Notes: generated from the sequence alone by a model not told the origin. DNA of 64,000 nt from Methanoregula sp. (GCF_028712425.1 NZ_JAQTQD010000009.1:1-64000); one strand, 5' to 3'. Counted from the first letter of the stretch, positions 38,611 through 52,402 are shown. Translations and numbers: made by a program.

Positions 38611-39573
38611 TTACCCGAACCATCCGAGGAATACGACGATGCCAAGTGCAACCAGGACGAGCCCGATGACAAGCCGGAGGGAGCGCTTGTGTCCAGTCCT
38701 CCAGCTGTCCGCCTTCTCCATGGACATGCCATATGCCGCAAGGAGTGTCACAAGGACGAGCGGCAGGACGAAGATGATATTGTAGAGGAGGAGATATGGC
38801 AGGCCATCATAGAATGTCAGGCTCCGGCTTATCAGGGCAAGAATGCTGATGTAGATGCCTCCGGTACAGGAGAAACCGAGAAGACCGGCAAGGATGCCGA
38901 GCACGAACGCTGCGGGAATGGATGCGAGCCGGATATACTGCGCCATCAGGCCCTTGCCAGACTCAGAGACAGAGAGGAAGAACGTCTCCCTGTTCCGGAT
39001 TACATCCGAGAGGGTGATGACACCAAGGATTACGGCAACCGCTGCACCGAGAAGCGAGAAGGCCTTTGAGAGCCCGGCAAGTGTAACGAAGGAGAAGATC
39101 CCGATGCCCATAAGGAGATGGAAGAGGAAGACTGCTGCGATGTACGAGCCGCCGATGAGGAGGATGCGCCGCCGGTTCGCTGCTGCTGCAATGGAGATGA
39201 GAAGGAAGACAAGAACGGAGAGGGCACAGGGATTGAGGCTGTCGATGAGGGCCGGGAGAACCACCATCTGGGGTGTCAGTGCAGTGGGCTCCGTGCAGGC
39301 CGGTTCCGGAGCCGTCTTAACGGGAGGGGTAGTGCATGAGAGATGCTGCTCCTTTTCAAGAAGGATCCGTTCTTCAAGATGTGCAATGATTTGTGCATCG
39401 CCCGCCAGCACCGTGTTGCCGATCACGACGAGCGGGATCCCCGCGTTCTTCAGCCCGTACTGCCGGCTCATCGCCGCAAACGTTTGCAGGTTGGTCTGGT
39501 TATGCCAGATCTCCAGTTCCTCGACATCGAGCTCCGGGTATTTCTGCCGGAGGGATGCAAGAACAGGCTTCAC
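38611..39573 (-). CDS. Thioredoxin-fold plus DsbD/CcdA-like membrane protein (second half of putative frameshift fusion)
   Basis: Called start (GTG) lies after the CPHC active site; upstream in-frame reading AIYFFGEECPHCENVKPV continues to the A10 run; PALIDSLNPCALSVLVFLL CcdA-like. Confidence 0.8.
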   Translation of the reverse strand: MKPVLASLRQKYPELDVEELEIWHNQTNLQTFAAMSRQYGLKNAGIPLVVIGNTVLAGDAQIIAHLEERILLEKEQHLSCTTPPVKTAPEPACTEPTALTPQMVVLPALIDSLNPCALSVLVFLLISIAAAANRRRILLIGGSYIAAVFLFHLLMGIGIFSFVTLAGLSKAFSLLGAAVAVILGVITLSDVIRNRETFFLSVSESGKGLMAQYIRLASIPAAFVLGILAGLLGFSCTGGIYISILALISRSLTFYDGLPYLLLYNIIFVLPLVLVTLLAAYGMSMEKADSWRTGHKRSLRLVIGLVLVALGIVVFLGWFG

Positions 39574-39686
39574 ATTTTCGCAATGCGGGCATTCCTCGCC
39601 AAAGAAATAAATTGCACGGATCGCGCCGCCAGGAGAAGAAAGGGGGGTGCCGGAACCGGCACCGTTACCCGGCGAAGAGGGATTAT

Positions 39687-40085
39687 TCAGGTTTTTTTTT
39701 TGAGATATTCCTGGATGAGCCCCTCGAATCTCTCCGGGATCTCCGGTTCACCCGTGAGGACGACTTTGCCGATAATGACCTGCGGGACAGAAGCATACTT
39801 TACCCCTGCGGCGATGTTTGCCTTCTGGTACAGGGCATAATTGGTCTGGTTATGCCAGACCTCAAGGATCCGGATATCGGCGTCCGGGTATTTCCTGCTC
39901 ATATTCTGGACAAACGGGATCACGTTATGGCAGTAGACGCATTCTTCTCCATAGAAAAAGTATATCGTGTCCGTGGCCCTGATGCCGCTGTCGTTCAGTG
40001 CGACGGTGCTGGTAAAAATGAGGGCGGCACTGGCCACAACAACAAGGGCCAAGACTGCGATGACGATCTTTATGACCTTATCCAT
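39687..40085 (-). CDS. Membrane-anchored thioredoxin-fold protein (first half of putative frameshift fusion)
   Basis: N-terminal TM, IYFFYGEECVYCHNVIPFVQNM; ends LKKKT* immediately after an A10 run. Confidence 0.85.
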   Translation of the reverse strand: MDKVIKIVIAVLALVVVASAALIFTSTVALNDSGIRATDTIYFFYGEECVYCHNVIPFVQNMSRKYPDADIRILEVWHNQTNYALYQKANIAAGVKYASVPQVIIGKVVLTGEPEIPERFEGLIQEYLKKKT

Positions 40086-40146
40086 GACTCAAATTCCTTA
40101 ACCTATTGTACTATTCCACTTGGTAATAATGCCTCTTTTAAAAAAA

Positions 40147-41019
40147 TCAGGAGCGGGAGATCATCGTCCCGACACCGTCATTCGTGAAGAGTTCGAGGAC
40201 AAGGTTGTGCTCGGTGTTCCCGTTGATGATGTGGGCAAAGCTGACACCATTCTCCACCGCTTTCATCACCGACTGGACCTTCGGGATCATACCCTCGCCA
40301 ATGGCACCGGACTTCTGGAGATCGTTTGCCTCGCGGATGGTGAGTTTCCGGAAGACCTTTGTCCTGCCCTTGTCCATCACACCGTCCACGTCGGTCATGT
40401 TGATGAGCTTGTACGCGTTCAGGGCAATCGCGATGTCTCCGGCCGCGGTATCGGCATTGATGTTCAGGTTGCCCCCGTGCCGGTCAATGGCAATCGGTGA
40501 AATCACCGGGATATACCCGGTATCAAGGAGGGTATTCAGGAGCGCCGGGTCGATCTGTTCGATCTCGCCGACATGCCCGAGGTCCACCTCTTTCTGGATG
40601 CCACCGATATCGACTTTCTGGAGCTCCATCTTCCTCGCCAGGATGATGTTCCCGTCGCTGCCCGAGAGCCCGACACCGCGGGCACCGCACTTGGCGATCA
40701 GGGATACTATGTTGGCATTGATCTTCCCGACCAGCACCATCTGGGCGATCTCCAGCGTCTCGGCATCGGTCACCCGGAGGCCGCCGACAAAGACAGACTC
40801 CTTGCCCATCTGCTTCATCTTCTCGCTGATCTCCGGCCCGCCGCCATGGACGAGAACGACACGAATCCCCACGTAATGGAGGAGGACCGCGTCCCGGATC
40901 GCGTTCTCCAGCACCACGGGATCCACCATGGCATGGCCGCCGAGCTTGATGACAATCGTCTTGTTATGGAACTGCTGGATGTAGGGCAGCGCCTCCATGA
41001 GGACATCTTCGCGCTTCAT
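40147..41019 (-). CDS. argB: Acetylglutamate kinase
   Basis: [14 protein letters not shown]...[18 protein letters not shown]...[17 protein letters not shown] at 41019 overlaps the argJ stop. Confidence 0.96.
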   Translation of the reverse strand: MKREDVLMEALPYIQQFHNKTIVIKLGGHAMVDPVVLENAIRDAVLLHYVGIRVVLVHGGGPEISEKMKQMGKESVFVGGLRVTDAETLEIAQMVLVGKINANIVSLIAKCGARGVGLSGSDGNIILARKMELQKVDIGGIQKEVDLGHVGEIEQIDPALLNTLLDTGYIPVISPIAIDRHGGNLNINADTAAGDIAIALNAYKLINMTDVDGVMDKGRTKVFRKLTIREANDLQKSGAIGEGMIPKVQSVMKAVENGVSFAHIINGNTEHNLVLELFTNDGVGTMISRS

Positions 41020-42176
41020 GTTGTATACTTCCCGTTGATCTCTACGTATTTTTCGGTGAGGTCGCAGCCCCACGCGGTCGCCTCTGATTTTCCGGCCGCA
41101 AGGTCGAGGATGAAGACCACTTTTTTTCCGCCCATCGCGTTCTTCGCGGCAGCGAGATCCGCGATGATCTCGCCGGATTTCACCAGCGGGTGCTGCTTTT
41201 TACCGCCATCGCTGATCCAGAGCGAGATCGCGTCCGGATCGAACTTCACGTCGGCCCGACCAGCTGCGGCCACCACGCGGCCCCAGTTGGGATCTTCGCC
41301 ATAGACCGCGGTCTTGACGAGCGGCGACTCGATGACTGTGCGGGCGACTTTCTCTGCTTCATCTTCCTTCCTGGCTCCCGTAACGGTGATCTGGAGCAGC
41401 TTGGAGGCACCTTCGCCATCGCGGGCGATCTGTTCGGCCAGTATCCGGCAGCATTCTTCGAGCGCTCCCGAGAACTCCTTTGCGCCGACCTTTCCGGCCT
41501 CACCGGTGGCTGTGCAGAGGGCGATATCGTTCGTGCTCGTGTCACCATCGACGACAACACGGTTGAACGACCGCCGGGTTGCCTGCTTCAGGGCGCTTTT
41601 GAGCTGCTCTGCATCGACCTTCGCATCGGTGTAGAGGAAGGCGAGCATGGTCCCCATGTTCGGCGCGATCATCCCGCTCCCCTTGCAGATCCCCCCGACC
41701 GAGAAACCTTCTTTCTCCACGAGAGCGTACTTGGGGAAGGTGTCAGTGGTCATGATCGCCCGGGCTGCCATAATCTCTGCCTCCTCGGTACGGTTGATCT
41801 TCGGCGCAACTTCCTCGCACTGGTGTTGGATAAGGGGGAGATCGAGATACCGCCCGATAACGCCGGTGCTCGCAACGCCGATCCGAGACGGTTTCTTGCC
41901 AAGCACTTCCCCGGCATATTCCGTCATGGTCACGGCGTCCGCGTAGCCGCGTTTGCCTGTGTACGCATTGGCACACCCGCTGTTGACAATGACGGCCTCG
42001 AGTTTTCCGGCCTTGATCTGCTTCCGCATCAGCTGGATCGGGGCTGCCTTCACCAGGTTCTCAGTGAAGACGCCCGCCGCTGTTCCTTCTGCTTCGATGA
42101 GTGCAAGGCCGTACTTTCCTTCCTTCATGCCCCAGGCGTTTACCCCGGGGACTGCGCAGATACTCTGGTATGACAT
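41016..42176 (-). CDS. argJ: Bifunctional ornithine acetyltransferase/N-acetylglutamate synthase
   Basis: [31 protein letters not shown]-like [25 protein letters not shown]. Confidence 0.96.
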   Translation of the reverse strand: MSYQSICAVPGVNAWGMKEGKYGLALIEAEGTAAGVFTENLVKAAPIQLMRKQIKAGKLEAVIVNSGCANAYTGKRGYADAVTMTEYAGEVLGKKPSRIGVASTGVIGRYLDLPLIQHQCEEVAPKINRTEEAEIMAARAIMTTDTFPKYALVEKEGFSVGGICKGSGMIAPNMGTMLAFLYTDAKVDAEQLKSALKQATRRSFNRVVVDGDTSTNDIALCTATGEAGKVGAKEFSGALEECCRILAEQIARDGEGASKLLQITVTGARKEDEAEKVARTVIESPLVKTAVYGEDPNWGRVVAAAGRADVKFDPDAISLWISDGGKKQHPLVKSGEIIADLAAAKNAMGGKKVVFILDLAAGKSEATAWGCDLTEKYVEINGKYTT

Positions 42177-42189
42177 CTCTTGACCTCCC

Positions 42190-43176
42190 TTACGGAAGCA
42201 TCCCGGCGCCGGTCAGGCCGTCATTTTCCTTGAATCCGCACATCAGGTTCATGTTCTGGATCGCCTGGCCGCTTGCCCCTTTGACCAGGTTGTCGATTGC
42301 GGAGCAGGCAACAACCCGCGTCCCCTCGCTCTCGACCATCACGTCGCAGAAGTTGCTGCCCCGGACTGCGGCAAGGATGGGTTTCTGGTACCGGACAAAG
42401 TACTCGTTCTTGTAGAAGTCGCGGTAGAGCTTCTCCACCTCTTTTTGCTCCATTGGCTCGTTTAAGAGAATATGCGCCGTTGTCAGGATACCCCGGTTGA
42501 CGGGGACAAGATGAGGGGTGAAATACACGTTTGCCTTCGAGCCGAGGAACGCCATCTCCTGCTTCATCTCTGCGAGGTGCCGGTGACTCGTCCACTTGTA
42601 GGGCCCGACATTGTCGCCCACGTTGGGATAATGTGTTGTTGCGGAGGGATTGTCGCCCGCCCCGCTCACGCCGGTCTTGGAATCGAAGATTACGGCGTGG
42701 GCAAGCTTTGCCAGGGGCGCTGCGGCAAGCGTTGCGCCAGTCGGGAAGCAGCCGGGGTTCGAGACGAACTTTGCGTTGATGCTGTCCTTCCGGTGGATCT
42801 CGGGGATGCCATACGGGGCCTTGAAAAAGTCGGTGTGGGGGACACCGTACACCTTCTCGAAGACCTCTTTGGGCAGGCGGTAGTCCGCGCTCAGGTCCAC
42901 GACTTTTATGCCGCGGGAGAGGAGTTTGCCGGCATAGGTCATCCCCGCCGTATGCGGGACGGCGAGGAATGCCACGTCGGCGTCAATGGCATCGGTCTCG
43001 GGATTCGTAAACGTGAGATCGGTGAGCCCTTTCAGCTGGGGATGGATCTGGTCAAGAGGTGTTCCTGCCAGCTTGCGTGACGTGACGCAGGTGACTTCTG
43101 CGGCAGAATGGTGGAAAAGGAGCCGGACCAGCTCCCCCCCGGCATACCCGGATGCTCCGACAATCGCAACTTTCAT
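42190..43176 (-). CDS. argC: N-acetyl-gamma-glutamyl-phosphate reductase
   Basis: [39 protein letters not shown]. Confidence 0.96.
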   Translation of the reverse strand: MKVAIVGASGYAGGELVRLLFHHSAAEVTCVTSRKLAGTPLDQIHPQLKGLTDLTFTNPETDAIDADVAFLAVPHTAGMTYAGKLLSRGIKVVDLSADYRLPKEVFEKVYGVPHTDFFKAPYGIPEIHRKDSINAKFVSNPGCFPTGATLAAAPLAKLAHAVIFDSKTGVSGAGDNPSATTHYPNVGDNVGPYKWTSHRHLAEMKQEMAFLGSKANVYFTPHLVPVNRGILTTAHILLNEPMEQKEVEKLYRDFYKNEYFVRYQKPILAAVRGSNFCDVMVESEGTRVVACSAIDNLVKGASGQAIQNMNLMCGFKENDGLTGAGMLP

Positions 43177-43256
43177 GCCAGTACTATCCGAACGGCAAAA
43201 CTTAAGGCTTGTTAAAACCGGGGAGGGGGCTGTAAAAAAGATATGCACTGATCGTA

Positions 43257-44165
43257 TCAGGCCGTTTTGTGCATATACAGGTTATAGAGCCGCTGCCCGA
43301 GGAGCCCGATCCTGTCGCGATCCTCGAGCCCCTTGACAAGGTCTTCCGGTAAAGCATCCATACCTTTTGCTGCACCGAGATAGGCCCCGCAGATCATGGC
43401 GATGGTATCGGTGTTGCCGCCGGTGTTGGCGGAGACAGTCAAAAGGTCGGGGGGATGGGTATACCGGCTGATAAGGAAGAACGCGATAGGGAGAGTCTGG
43501 TACACCGAGACATCGTTCCCGATCTTTAAGAGTGCGGTCTCGGTCTCCATCCCGTCCCGCTCCAGGTTGAGGGCGTTGCGGATCTTGCCGCCCAAAACCT
43601 CGTCTTCTGCCAAAGCTTTCTGGACGGCACGCTCCACGGGGTCCGGGGATTCATTGAGGGCATGGTAGAGGAGGGTGACGAACGTGGAGATGGCAGCATG
43701 GGCTGCCGGGTGGGAGTGGGTAATGTTGCAGGCCCGGACCGCCCGCTCACAGGCCTCGTTCATATCCGGGAAACCGAGGGCAAAGGGTATTCCTGCCGCA
43801 AGGCACCCCGAGGTTGTGGACTTGACACCTTTCTGCGGGATATCCTCGTTTGCCATCCGTTCGCAGGCAGCAGAGATGGACCCGTCCGGAAACCGGAGGG
43901 CTCCCCTGAGATAGAGTTCCCTCAGGGCATGTGCGTACCGGTCCTCGGTGAATTTCCGGTCGGCAATGAGCGTCCCGACAAGGATCATCAGCTGAGTGTC
44001 ATCGGTATATTGTCCCGCATTCAGCCCTTCGTTGGGGTGGCCTTTGTACGGGCGGCGGTACCCGTACTGCATTTTGTTCAGGTTGGGGGATGCACTTTCA
44101 TTGGGCATGCCAAGCGCATCGCCGATTGCCGCGCCCAGTACACATCCCTTGAATTTTTTCAGCAT
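43257..44165 (-). CDS. ADP-ribosylglycohydrolase family protein
   Basis: [47 protein letters not shown]. Confidence 0.92.
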   Translation of the reverse strand: MLKKFKGCVLGAAIGDALGMPNESASPNLNKMQYGYRRPYKGHPNEGLNAGQYTDDTQLMILVGTLIADRKFTEDRYAHALRELYLRGALRFPDGSISAACERMANEDIPQKGVKSTTSGCLAAGIPFALGFPDMNEACERAVRACNITHSHPAAHAAISTFVTLLYHALNESPDPVERAVQKALAEDEVLGGKIRNALNLERDGMETETALLKIGNDVSVYQTLPIAFFLISRYTHPPDLLTVSANTGGNTDTIAMICGAYLGAAKGMDALPEDLVKGLEDRDRIGLLGQRLYNLYMHKTA

Positions 44166-44281
44166 CGATCTTATATTGAAAAATCCGGATAGATAACCCT
44201 TCTTATACTCGCGCCAGCGGTCTTCTTTTCGAAATCCGGGATTTCGGTAAATCGGCTTTCGTCGAACAAACATTCGACAAG

Positions 44282-44290
44282 ATATAAATA
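44282..44290 (+). promoter_or_regulatory. Putative archaeal TATA box for acs
   Basis: atataaata about 40 nt upstream of the acs ATG with aggtgg RBS at 44321-44326. Confidence 0.5.
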
Positions 44291-44329
44291 GGATGTTAGT
44301 CATGATTAATAATGTAAAATAGGTGGCAC

Positions 44330-46222
<1,893 letters not shown>

Positions 46223-46272
46223 AAACACGTATGCACTGAAGGTCGGACAACTCGCAATAAAGGAGGTCATCT

Positions 46273-46857
46273 ATGTCAAATGAAGTAGTAACACAGGTCA
46301 AAAACCTTGATATCACGGCAAACCCGGCACCCCTCGGGCTCCTGGGTTTTGGCATGACAACCGTGCTTTTGAACCTGCACAATGCCGGGTTCTTCGCGTT
46401 GGGATCCATGATCCTCGCGATGGGCATCTTCTACGGGGGGCTGGCACAGATCATCGCGGGTATCGAGGAGTGGAAAAAGAACAACACATTCGGCGCAACA
46501 GCCTTCACATCATACGGGCTGTTCTGGATGACACTCGTCGCCCTCCTCATCCTGCCGAAGATGGGGCTTGCCGAGGCCACTTCGAAAAGTGCGATGGCGG
46601 CATACCTCTTCATGTGGGGGCTTTTCACTGCCGTCATGTTCATTGGTACGCTCAGGGCCAACCGGGCTTTGCAGGCAGTCTTCGCAACACTTGCGATCCT
46701 GTTCTTCCTGCTCGCGCTTGGCGATGCAACGGGGAGCGAGACCATCACAAGGATCGCCGGGTACGAGGGCATCCTCTGCGGGTTCCTGGCAATCTACGCC
46801 GGCCTTGCGCAGGTGCTCAACGAGATGTACAAGAAAACCGTTGCCCCGCTCGGGTAA
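46273..46857 (+). CDS. GPR1/FUN34/YaaH (SatP) family acetate transporter
   Basis: [24 protein letters not shown] (NPAPLGLxxF signature), six TMs; directly downstream of acs. Confidence 0.93.
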   Translation: MSNEVVTQVKNLDITANPAPLGLLGFGMTTVLLNLHNAGFFALGSMILAMGIFYGGLAQIIAGIEEWKKNNTFGATAFTSYGLFWMTLVALLILPKMGLAEATSKSAMAAYLFMWGLFTAVMFIGTLRANRALQAVFATLAILFFLLALGDATGSETITRIAGYEGILCGFLAIYAGLAQVLNEMYKKTVAPLG

Positions 46858-46934
46858 CACTGCCCCATTTCTTTTCCCTTTTATTATCCGCTAAAAACCA
46901 GTAAGCCACAATTGACCGGGCCGGAATTTGAAAG

Positions 46935-48044
46935 TTAGTCCTGTCCCTGCTGGCGGACCTTCTTCCGCTGGGCGATACGGTACCCGCAGATCACCTGGAT
47001 CGAGTCCCCGAACTCCCGGTCAAGCGCCGGGTCACCGGAATCCACCAGCAACTCGGGAATGTCCTGCAGCTTGTGCGGTGTTGCGACAACAATGACATGC
47101 CCGACCCCCGCCCGCCGCACGATCGCGGGGCTGATCTGCTGGTTGCCCCTGCCCAGGATGAATCCCTGTGCACCGATGGGGCTGATGATGATCCGCACGT
47201 CCTTCTCGCGTTCTGTCAGGCGGAGGAGGACCTGCTCATCAGCATCAGATACAATGAGCCTCCCGTTCCTGACCACATCAACACCAAGCAGGGTCTTTTG
47301 ATGCCCCAGGTAGCGCACGATCGCATCCGTTGTTGTCCCTGCCCCGATGATGTAGAGAGCCCCCGGCAGCATCACCTCCTGCATGAACTGGGCGATCTCC
47401 CTTTTTGTCCGTTCCTCGTCCGGCTGCTCGTACACCTGTTTTGAGACCGCGACCATCCCGCGGATCACGGGAGTCCGGGCAATTCCGAACAGCCGTGTGT
47501 CCAGCGTCCCTGCCCGGTACGCCTCTTCGTCAACGTCCATGACCTCGGAATCCCGCAGGGCAGCCTTGTCAAGTCCTGCAACGAGTTCCGCGGCAGCGTC
47601 GGGATTTACGGCAAAGACCCCGGAGTACATCTTCACTCCCGCCGGGATGCCGAGCATCGGTACATCCCGACCGGCAACCGAGAAGATATCGCGGGCTGTG
47701 CCGTCGCCCCCGCAGAAGAGGATGAGATCGACCCCGGTTTTCAGGAATGCTTTTGCAGCGGCCCGGGTATCATCAGATGTTGTGTCACTCCCCGGCGTGT
47801 ACACTATTTCGTAATTCTCCAGGCCCGAGGCAGTAAGGACGGCCTCTCCCATAGCCCCGGCACAGGTTAGAAAAGCGAGATCTTTTTTCCCGTGTAATTG
47901 TTCAAGTGCCCGCTGTGCCCGCTCCCCGGCATGCGGTACGGCCCCGCGCCGCTTTGCCTCCTCCACGTTCCCGTCGGTGCCCTTCAGCCCCACCGACCCG
48001 CCCATCCCGGCAACCGGGTTGACGATGAAGCCGATCCGTTTCAT
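46935..48044 (-). CDS. ATP-NAD kinase family protein
   Basis: IGFIVNPVAGMGGSVGLKGTDG; LILFCGGDGTARDI; VLGIPAGVKMYSGVFAV. Confidence 0.9.
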   Translation of the reverse strand: MKRIGFIVNPVAGMGGSVGLKGTDGNVEEAKRRGAVPHAGERAQRALEQLHGKKDLAFLTCAGAMGEAVLTASGLENYEIVYTPGSDTTSDDTRAAAKAFLKTGVDLILFCGGDGTARDIFSVAGRDVPMLGIPAGVKMYSGVFAVNPDAAAELVAGLDKAALRDSEVMDVDEEAYRAGTLDTRLFGIARTPVIRGMVAVSKQVYEQPDEERTKREIAQFMQEVMLPGALYIIGAGTTTDAIVRYLGHQKTLLGVDVVRNGRLIVSDADEQVLLRLTEREKDVRIIISPIGAQGFILGRGNQQISPAIVRRAGVGHVIVVATPHKLQDIPELLVDSGDPALDREFGDSIQVICGYRIAQRKKVRQQGQD

Positions 48045-48067
48045 GAAAAAAGGTGATGGTCCCGGGA

Positions 48068-49426
48068 TTATTGAATCTTGGGGATCCGGCCGATAGCCTC
48101 TTTGATCAATTCGTCCGGGTACTCGTAGTCTACCAGCTGGCCGGCATAGTATGCATCGTAAGCCGACATATCGAAGTTGCCATGCCCGGAGCAGTTGAAG
48201 AGGATGGTCTTCTCCTCACCGGTCTTTTTACACTTGATAGCCTCATCGATGGCACACCTCACTGCATGGGAGGTCTCCGGTGCAACGATGATCCCTTCGG
48301 TACGCGAGAATATCTGACCTGCCTCGAACGCCTCGCTCTGGTGGCAGGAGATCGCCCGCATCACGCCATCGTGTACCAGGCGGGATACAATCGGGGAATC
48401 TCCATGATAGCGAAGGCCCCCGGCATGGATAGACGGCGGTACGAAGTCATGGCCGAGCGTGAACATCTTCAGGAGCGGTGTTAAACCTGCAACATCACCG
48501 AAGTCATACATAAACGCGCCTTTTGTCAGTGTCGGGCATGATGCTGGTTCGACCCCGATGATGTCGACGTCCTTGTGCTTCCCGGTCATCTTGTCGCCCG
48601 CGAACGGGAAGCCGATACCGCCGAAGTTCGATCCGCCGCCAACGCAGCCGATAACGACATCGGGATAGTCATCCACCATCGCGAGCTGTTCGCGGCACTC
48701 CTGCCCGATGATCGTCTGGTGGAGGCAGACATGGTTCAGCACCGACCCGAGCGCGTAGTTGGTGTTGTCGTGGGTTGCCGCGTCCTCGACCGCCTCGGAG
48801 ATCGCGATGCCCAGGGCACCGGGAGTCTCGGGATCCTTTTCAAGCACTGCTTTGCCGGAGTTTGTCTTCATGCTCGGGCTCGGGATGCACTCCGCTCCCC
48901 AGACCTGCATCATGGACTTGCGGTAAGGCTTCTGGGTGTAGCTCGACCTGACCATGTAGACCGTGCACTCGAGATCGTAGAGCATCGTGGCGAAAGCCAA
49001 AGCGGAACCCCATTGCCCTGCACCGGTCTCGGTCGCAATCCGCTCAATCCCGGCCTTCATGTTATAGTAGGCCTGCGGCACCGAGGTGTTGGTCTTGTGG
49101 CTCCCGGCCGGGCTGACCCCTTCCCACTTGTAATAGATCTTTGCCGGGGTCTTGAGATACTTCTCCAGCCGGAAGGCCCGGTACAGGGGACTTGGCCTCC
49201 AGAGCCGGAGCACGTCCTGCACCTCTCCCGGAATATCGATATACCGGTCTGTACTCACTTCCTGTTTGATCAGTTCCATCGGGAAGATCGCTTTCAGGTC
49301 ATCGGGTCCAACCGGCTTATGCGTGGCCGGGTGGAGCGGCGGGTCGAGGGGAGTGGGCAGGTCCGCCTGGACATTGTACCACCGTCTGGGCATCTGCTCT
49401 TCATCGAGCAGTATCTTTGTCTGCAT
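48068..49426 (-). CDS. TrpB-like pyridoxal-phosphate-dependent enzyme (TrpB2)
   Basis: [21 protein letters not shown] (PLP Lys), [15 protein letters not shown]; TrpB2-type N-terminus. Confidence 0.92.
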   Translation of the reverse strand: MQTKILLDEEQMPRRWYNVQADLPTPLDPPLHPATHKPVGPDDLKAIFPMELIKQEVSTDRYIDIPGEVQDVLRLWRPSPLYRAFRLEKYLKTPAKIYYKWEGVSPAGSHKTNTSVPQAYYNMKAGIERIATETGAGQWGSALAFATMLYDLECTVYMVRSSYTQKPYRKSMMQVWGAECIPSPSMKTNSGKAVLEKDPETPGALGIAISEAVEDAATHDNTNYALGSVLNHVCLHQTIIGQECREQLAMVDDYPDVVIGCVGGGSNFGGIGFPFAGDKMTGKHKDVDIIGVEPASCPTLTKGAFMYDFGDVAGLTPLLKMFTLGHDFVPPSIHAGGLRYHGDSPIVSRLVHDGVMRAISCHQSEAFEAGQIFSRTEGIIVAPETSHAVRCAIDEAIKCKKTGEEKTILFNCSGHGNFDMSAYDAYYAGQLVDYEYPDELIKEAIGRIPKIQ

Positions 49427-49865
49427 AGTACAGTGGTTGTCGTGTACAAATATATACATTATGGTACAATTTTGTTTATTGGAGCATTATTAAGTGCGAT
49501 GGGGTTCGGGAGCTTGAATTGTAACCAGGGAGATTTTTCTTCTTTGTGTTAGAAATATATAACATTGGGAGAAAATGTTAGAAGTGTACAACAATTTCCT
49601 CAGAAAACGCGGTCGGGAATTCCATTCACTGACGGAATTAAAAAAAATCCACCGGAAAAGAGTTATGGAGATCACACTAACGGTAATACCACGTTCTTCC
49701 TGCTCTTGCAGATCGCCTGTTCAGGCAGGTGCCTGCGAGCGGAATAATTCAGGAGCATCCGGGAAACAGATCAAAAAGCATATCTCTGTCAACATTGAAG
49801 TGTTGACGGAAATATTTCAAGGATTATAGTTAAACCATTCTTAGCACAAACAGTACAGGTGAAGC

Positions 49866-50534
49866 ATGACACATTCTATTATTGACATCCTCTTCCGACC
49901 CGGCCAGTTCTTTTCGGGTCTTGATATAGAAAAAGAGCGTATGACCCTGCCGCTGCTCATCCTCCTTGCCGGGGGCATTACCGCCGCGGCGTACGGGTAC
50001 CTGATTGGCGGGGTAACTGCGCAGATGATGGGGGGCGCCATGGCCGGGCTTGACACGATTGTCCTTTTGTCATCCGTAATCGGTGCATTCCTCGGAGTCT
50101 TCATCTTCTGGATCATCTGGGCTGCTCTCATGTTTGGCATATCCATGGTATTCAAGGGATCCGGCAGTTTTTCCGGTACCTTAATGGTCATCGGGTACGG
50201 CTACCTCCCCCAGGTTATCGGCACCGTCATTACCCTCATAGCAGCAATCGAGTACGTGCCGAAGATCGTTGTCCCGAAGATTACCTCCGCCATGATGCAG
50301 GACCCGGCGGCAGTGCAACAGGTAACAGCATCACTCATGAAAGACCCGGCCATGGTGGAGCTGACCCAGATCTCAGCCCTTGTCACCATTGTCTTCCTCC
50401 TCTGGAGCGCGAACATCTGGATCTTCGGCATCCAGAACGCACGAAAACTGGCGGTACGGGACGCCGCCATCTGCGTTGGCATTCCGGTCATTGCCTGGAT
50501 CTTCTACATGATTTATACGCTTGGAGTATCGTAA
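49866..50534 (+). CDS. Yip1-domain membrane protein
   Basis: Five TM helices, IDILFRPGQFFSGLDIEKERMTLPLLILL; co-oriented with the ABC exporter genes. Confidence 0.75.
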   Translation: MTHSIIDILFRPGQFFSGLDIEKERMTLPLLILLAGGITAAAYGYLIGGVTAQMMGGAMAGLDTIVLLSSVIGAFLGVFIFWIIWAALMFGISMVFKGSGSFSGTLMVIGYGYLPQVIGTVITLIAAIEYVPKIVVPKITSAMMQDPAAVQQVTASLMKDPAMVELTQISALVTIVFLLWSANIWIFGIQNARKLAVRDAAICVGIPVIAWIFYMIYTLGVS

Positions 50535-51716
50535 ATGAGAATCAGCCAGATCATCACCTCACTCTTTGTCGCCCTGCTGGTAAGCCTGGCAGTCGGTGTT
50601 GCCAGCGGAGCGTACACGAATATCAACGAAGACCCGGTCTCCGGAACCTACTACACCGGAAAGGTCTATGTTGCCGAGACGGTCTTCGAACCCGGGACCT
50701 TTTTTACCGGGGATAAAGGGACTGTAACCTACAAGATCACCAACGGCAACGCCAACACCAGCATCAAGCTGAACCACGCGATCTTCCGGGACAGCACCTT
50801 CTCCCTGCTGAGCGGCAACTACGATACTACCTCAACACTCGGCCCGCTCCAGACCCGGCCGTTCACCTTCTCCATCGTGGCTAATGGGGCTGCGGGAGAT
50901 TACTATCCGACCTTTTCCGTCAGCCTGTACGATTCCGACCTCAATCATAAGACGCTGCTCCAGATCGACAACACGCCCCTTGAACTGACGGTTGTCGACA
51001 AGCCCGATGCCTTCACGCAGGGGAAGAAGAAGACAATCGATCTGCAGGTGGCAAACCCGCGGAAGAACAATGTGAGAAATGTCATCCTCACTGCAACCGG
51101 TGCCGGTATAACGGCAAACCCTGAACGGATATTTATCGGCGACCTTGCAGCTGCGGCAAAAATCCCGGTCAATGTCTCCATCACCCCGGACCAGGAGACC
51201 ACGCTCATCCTCCACCTGACCTACAACAACGGCGACAACCCCCATGACGTGACCCTGGAGATCCCCATCACGTTCGGGCATGACAAGAAACAGGCAGACC
51301 CGGTCATGAGCAACATCCAGGTGACGCCGGAGGGGATGAGCTACCGGGTAACGGGTGACGTGACCAATGCAGGGCTCGAGACGGCAAATGCCGTCATGGT
51401 GACTGCCCTCCCACCGGCGATCCCTGAAGACCCGTACAAGACCTATGTTGTCCAGGCGCTCAAGCCGGACGATTTCGGGAGCTTCGAGATCACGTTCTCG
51501 ACCGATGGCACCGTTGAAAGCGTCCCTGTCCAGATCTCGTTCAAGGACAACGACGGGAACATCTACACCTCGGTCCAGGACATCACTGTTCCCAACGGCA
51601 GGCTCGCCGCCGTGAAGGACAACGGCCCGCCGCTCGTCCCCATCATCGCAGCACTTGTCGTCGTCGCAATCTTTGTCGGCGGATGGTACTTCTACCTCAG
51701 GAAGAAGAAACAGTGA
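50535..51716 (+). CDS. COG1361-like S-layer-domain membrane-anchored protein
   Basis: Signal peptide, CARDB-like beta domains, C-terminal single TM LVPIIAALVVVAIFVGGWYFYLRKKKQ. Confidence 0.78.
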   Translation: MRISQIITSLFVALLVSLAVGVASGAYTNINEDPVSGTYYTGKVYVAETVFEPGTFFTGDKGTVTYKITNGNANTSIKLNHAIFRDSTFSLLSGNYDTTSTLGPLQTRPFTFSIVANGAAGDYYPTFSVSLYDSDLNHKTLLQIDNTPLELTVVDKPDAFTQGKKKTIDLQVANPRKNNVRNVILTATGAGITANPERIFIGDLAAAAKIPVNVSITPDQETTLILHLTYNNGDNPHDVTLEIPITFGHDKKQADPVMSNIQVTPEGMSYRVTGDVTNAGLETANAVMVTALPPAIPEDPYKTYVVQALKPDDFGSFEITFSTDGTVESVPVQISFKDNDGNIYTSVQDITVPNGRLAAVKDNGPPLVPIIAALVVVAIFVGGWYFYLRKKKQ

Positions 51717-52402
51717 CGACAACAGAAGACGACCAGCCGGTCATGGTCTTCTCGGACGTGGCCAAGGTGTACCCCCTCCCGGCCGGGGACGTCCGGGCAC
51801 TGGACGGTGTCTCGTTCCAGGTGGACCGGGGCGAGTTCATCTCCATCATGGGCCCCTCCGGGTCCGGCAAGTCCACGCTCCTCAACCTCATGGGGTGCCT
51901 TGACACGCCCACGGAAGGGGACATCTGGATCAGCGGCACCCGCATCCGGGACATGGCGGACACGGAACTCACTGCCCTGCGACGGGACCGGATCGGGTTT
52001 ATCTTCCAGTACTTCAACCTCTTCCCGCTCTTAAATATCATCGAGAACGTCACGTTCCCCATGATGCTGAAGAGCGGGAGGGGTGTGGACCCGGAGCGGG
52101 GAAAGGACGTGCTCCGCGCCGTCCAGCTGGATGAGAAACTCTTCACCCACACGCCCACGGAACTCTCCGGCGGCCAGCAGCAGCGCGTGGCCATTGCCCG
52201 GGCGCTCATCAACAACCCCGACATCCTCCTCTGCGATGAACCGACTGGCAACCTCGACTCGAAGACCGGTGCCGGCATCATGGAGCTGATGACCGAACTC
52301 AACCGGAACGGGACAACCATTATCATGGTCACCCATGACCAGAACATCGCCGATTATTCGCGGCGGACCATCCGGATCTCCGACGGGAGGATCGTCTCAT
52401 GA
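51713..52402 (+). CDS. ABC transporter ATP-binding protein (MacB/LolD type)
   Basis: Walker A GPSGSGKST, signature LSGGQQQRVAIARAL, Walker B DILLCDEPTGNLD; GTGA overlap with the previous gene. Confidence 0.95.
   Translation: MTTTEDDQPVMVFSDVAKVYPLPAGDVRALDGVSFQVDRGEFISIMGPSGSGKSTLLNLMGCLDTPTEGDIWISGTRIRDMADTELTALRRDRIGFIFQYFNLFPLLNIIENVTFPMMLKSGRGVDPERGKDVLRAVQLDEKLFTHTPTELSGGQQQRVAIARALINNPDILLCDEPTGNLDSKTGAGIMELMTELNRNGTTIIMVTHDQNIADYSRRTIRISDGRIVS

Noticed and set aside
48575-49552. 325-aa plus-strand ORF opposite the TrpB2 gene
   Set aside because: Antisense to a strongly supported enzyme; no domain signature.
49565-49829. Short overlapping ORFs between TrpB2 and the Yip1 gene
   Set aside because: Two frames overlap with equal plausibility, no domain and no clear RBS; not supportable as a CDS.
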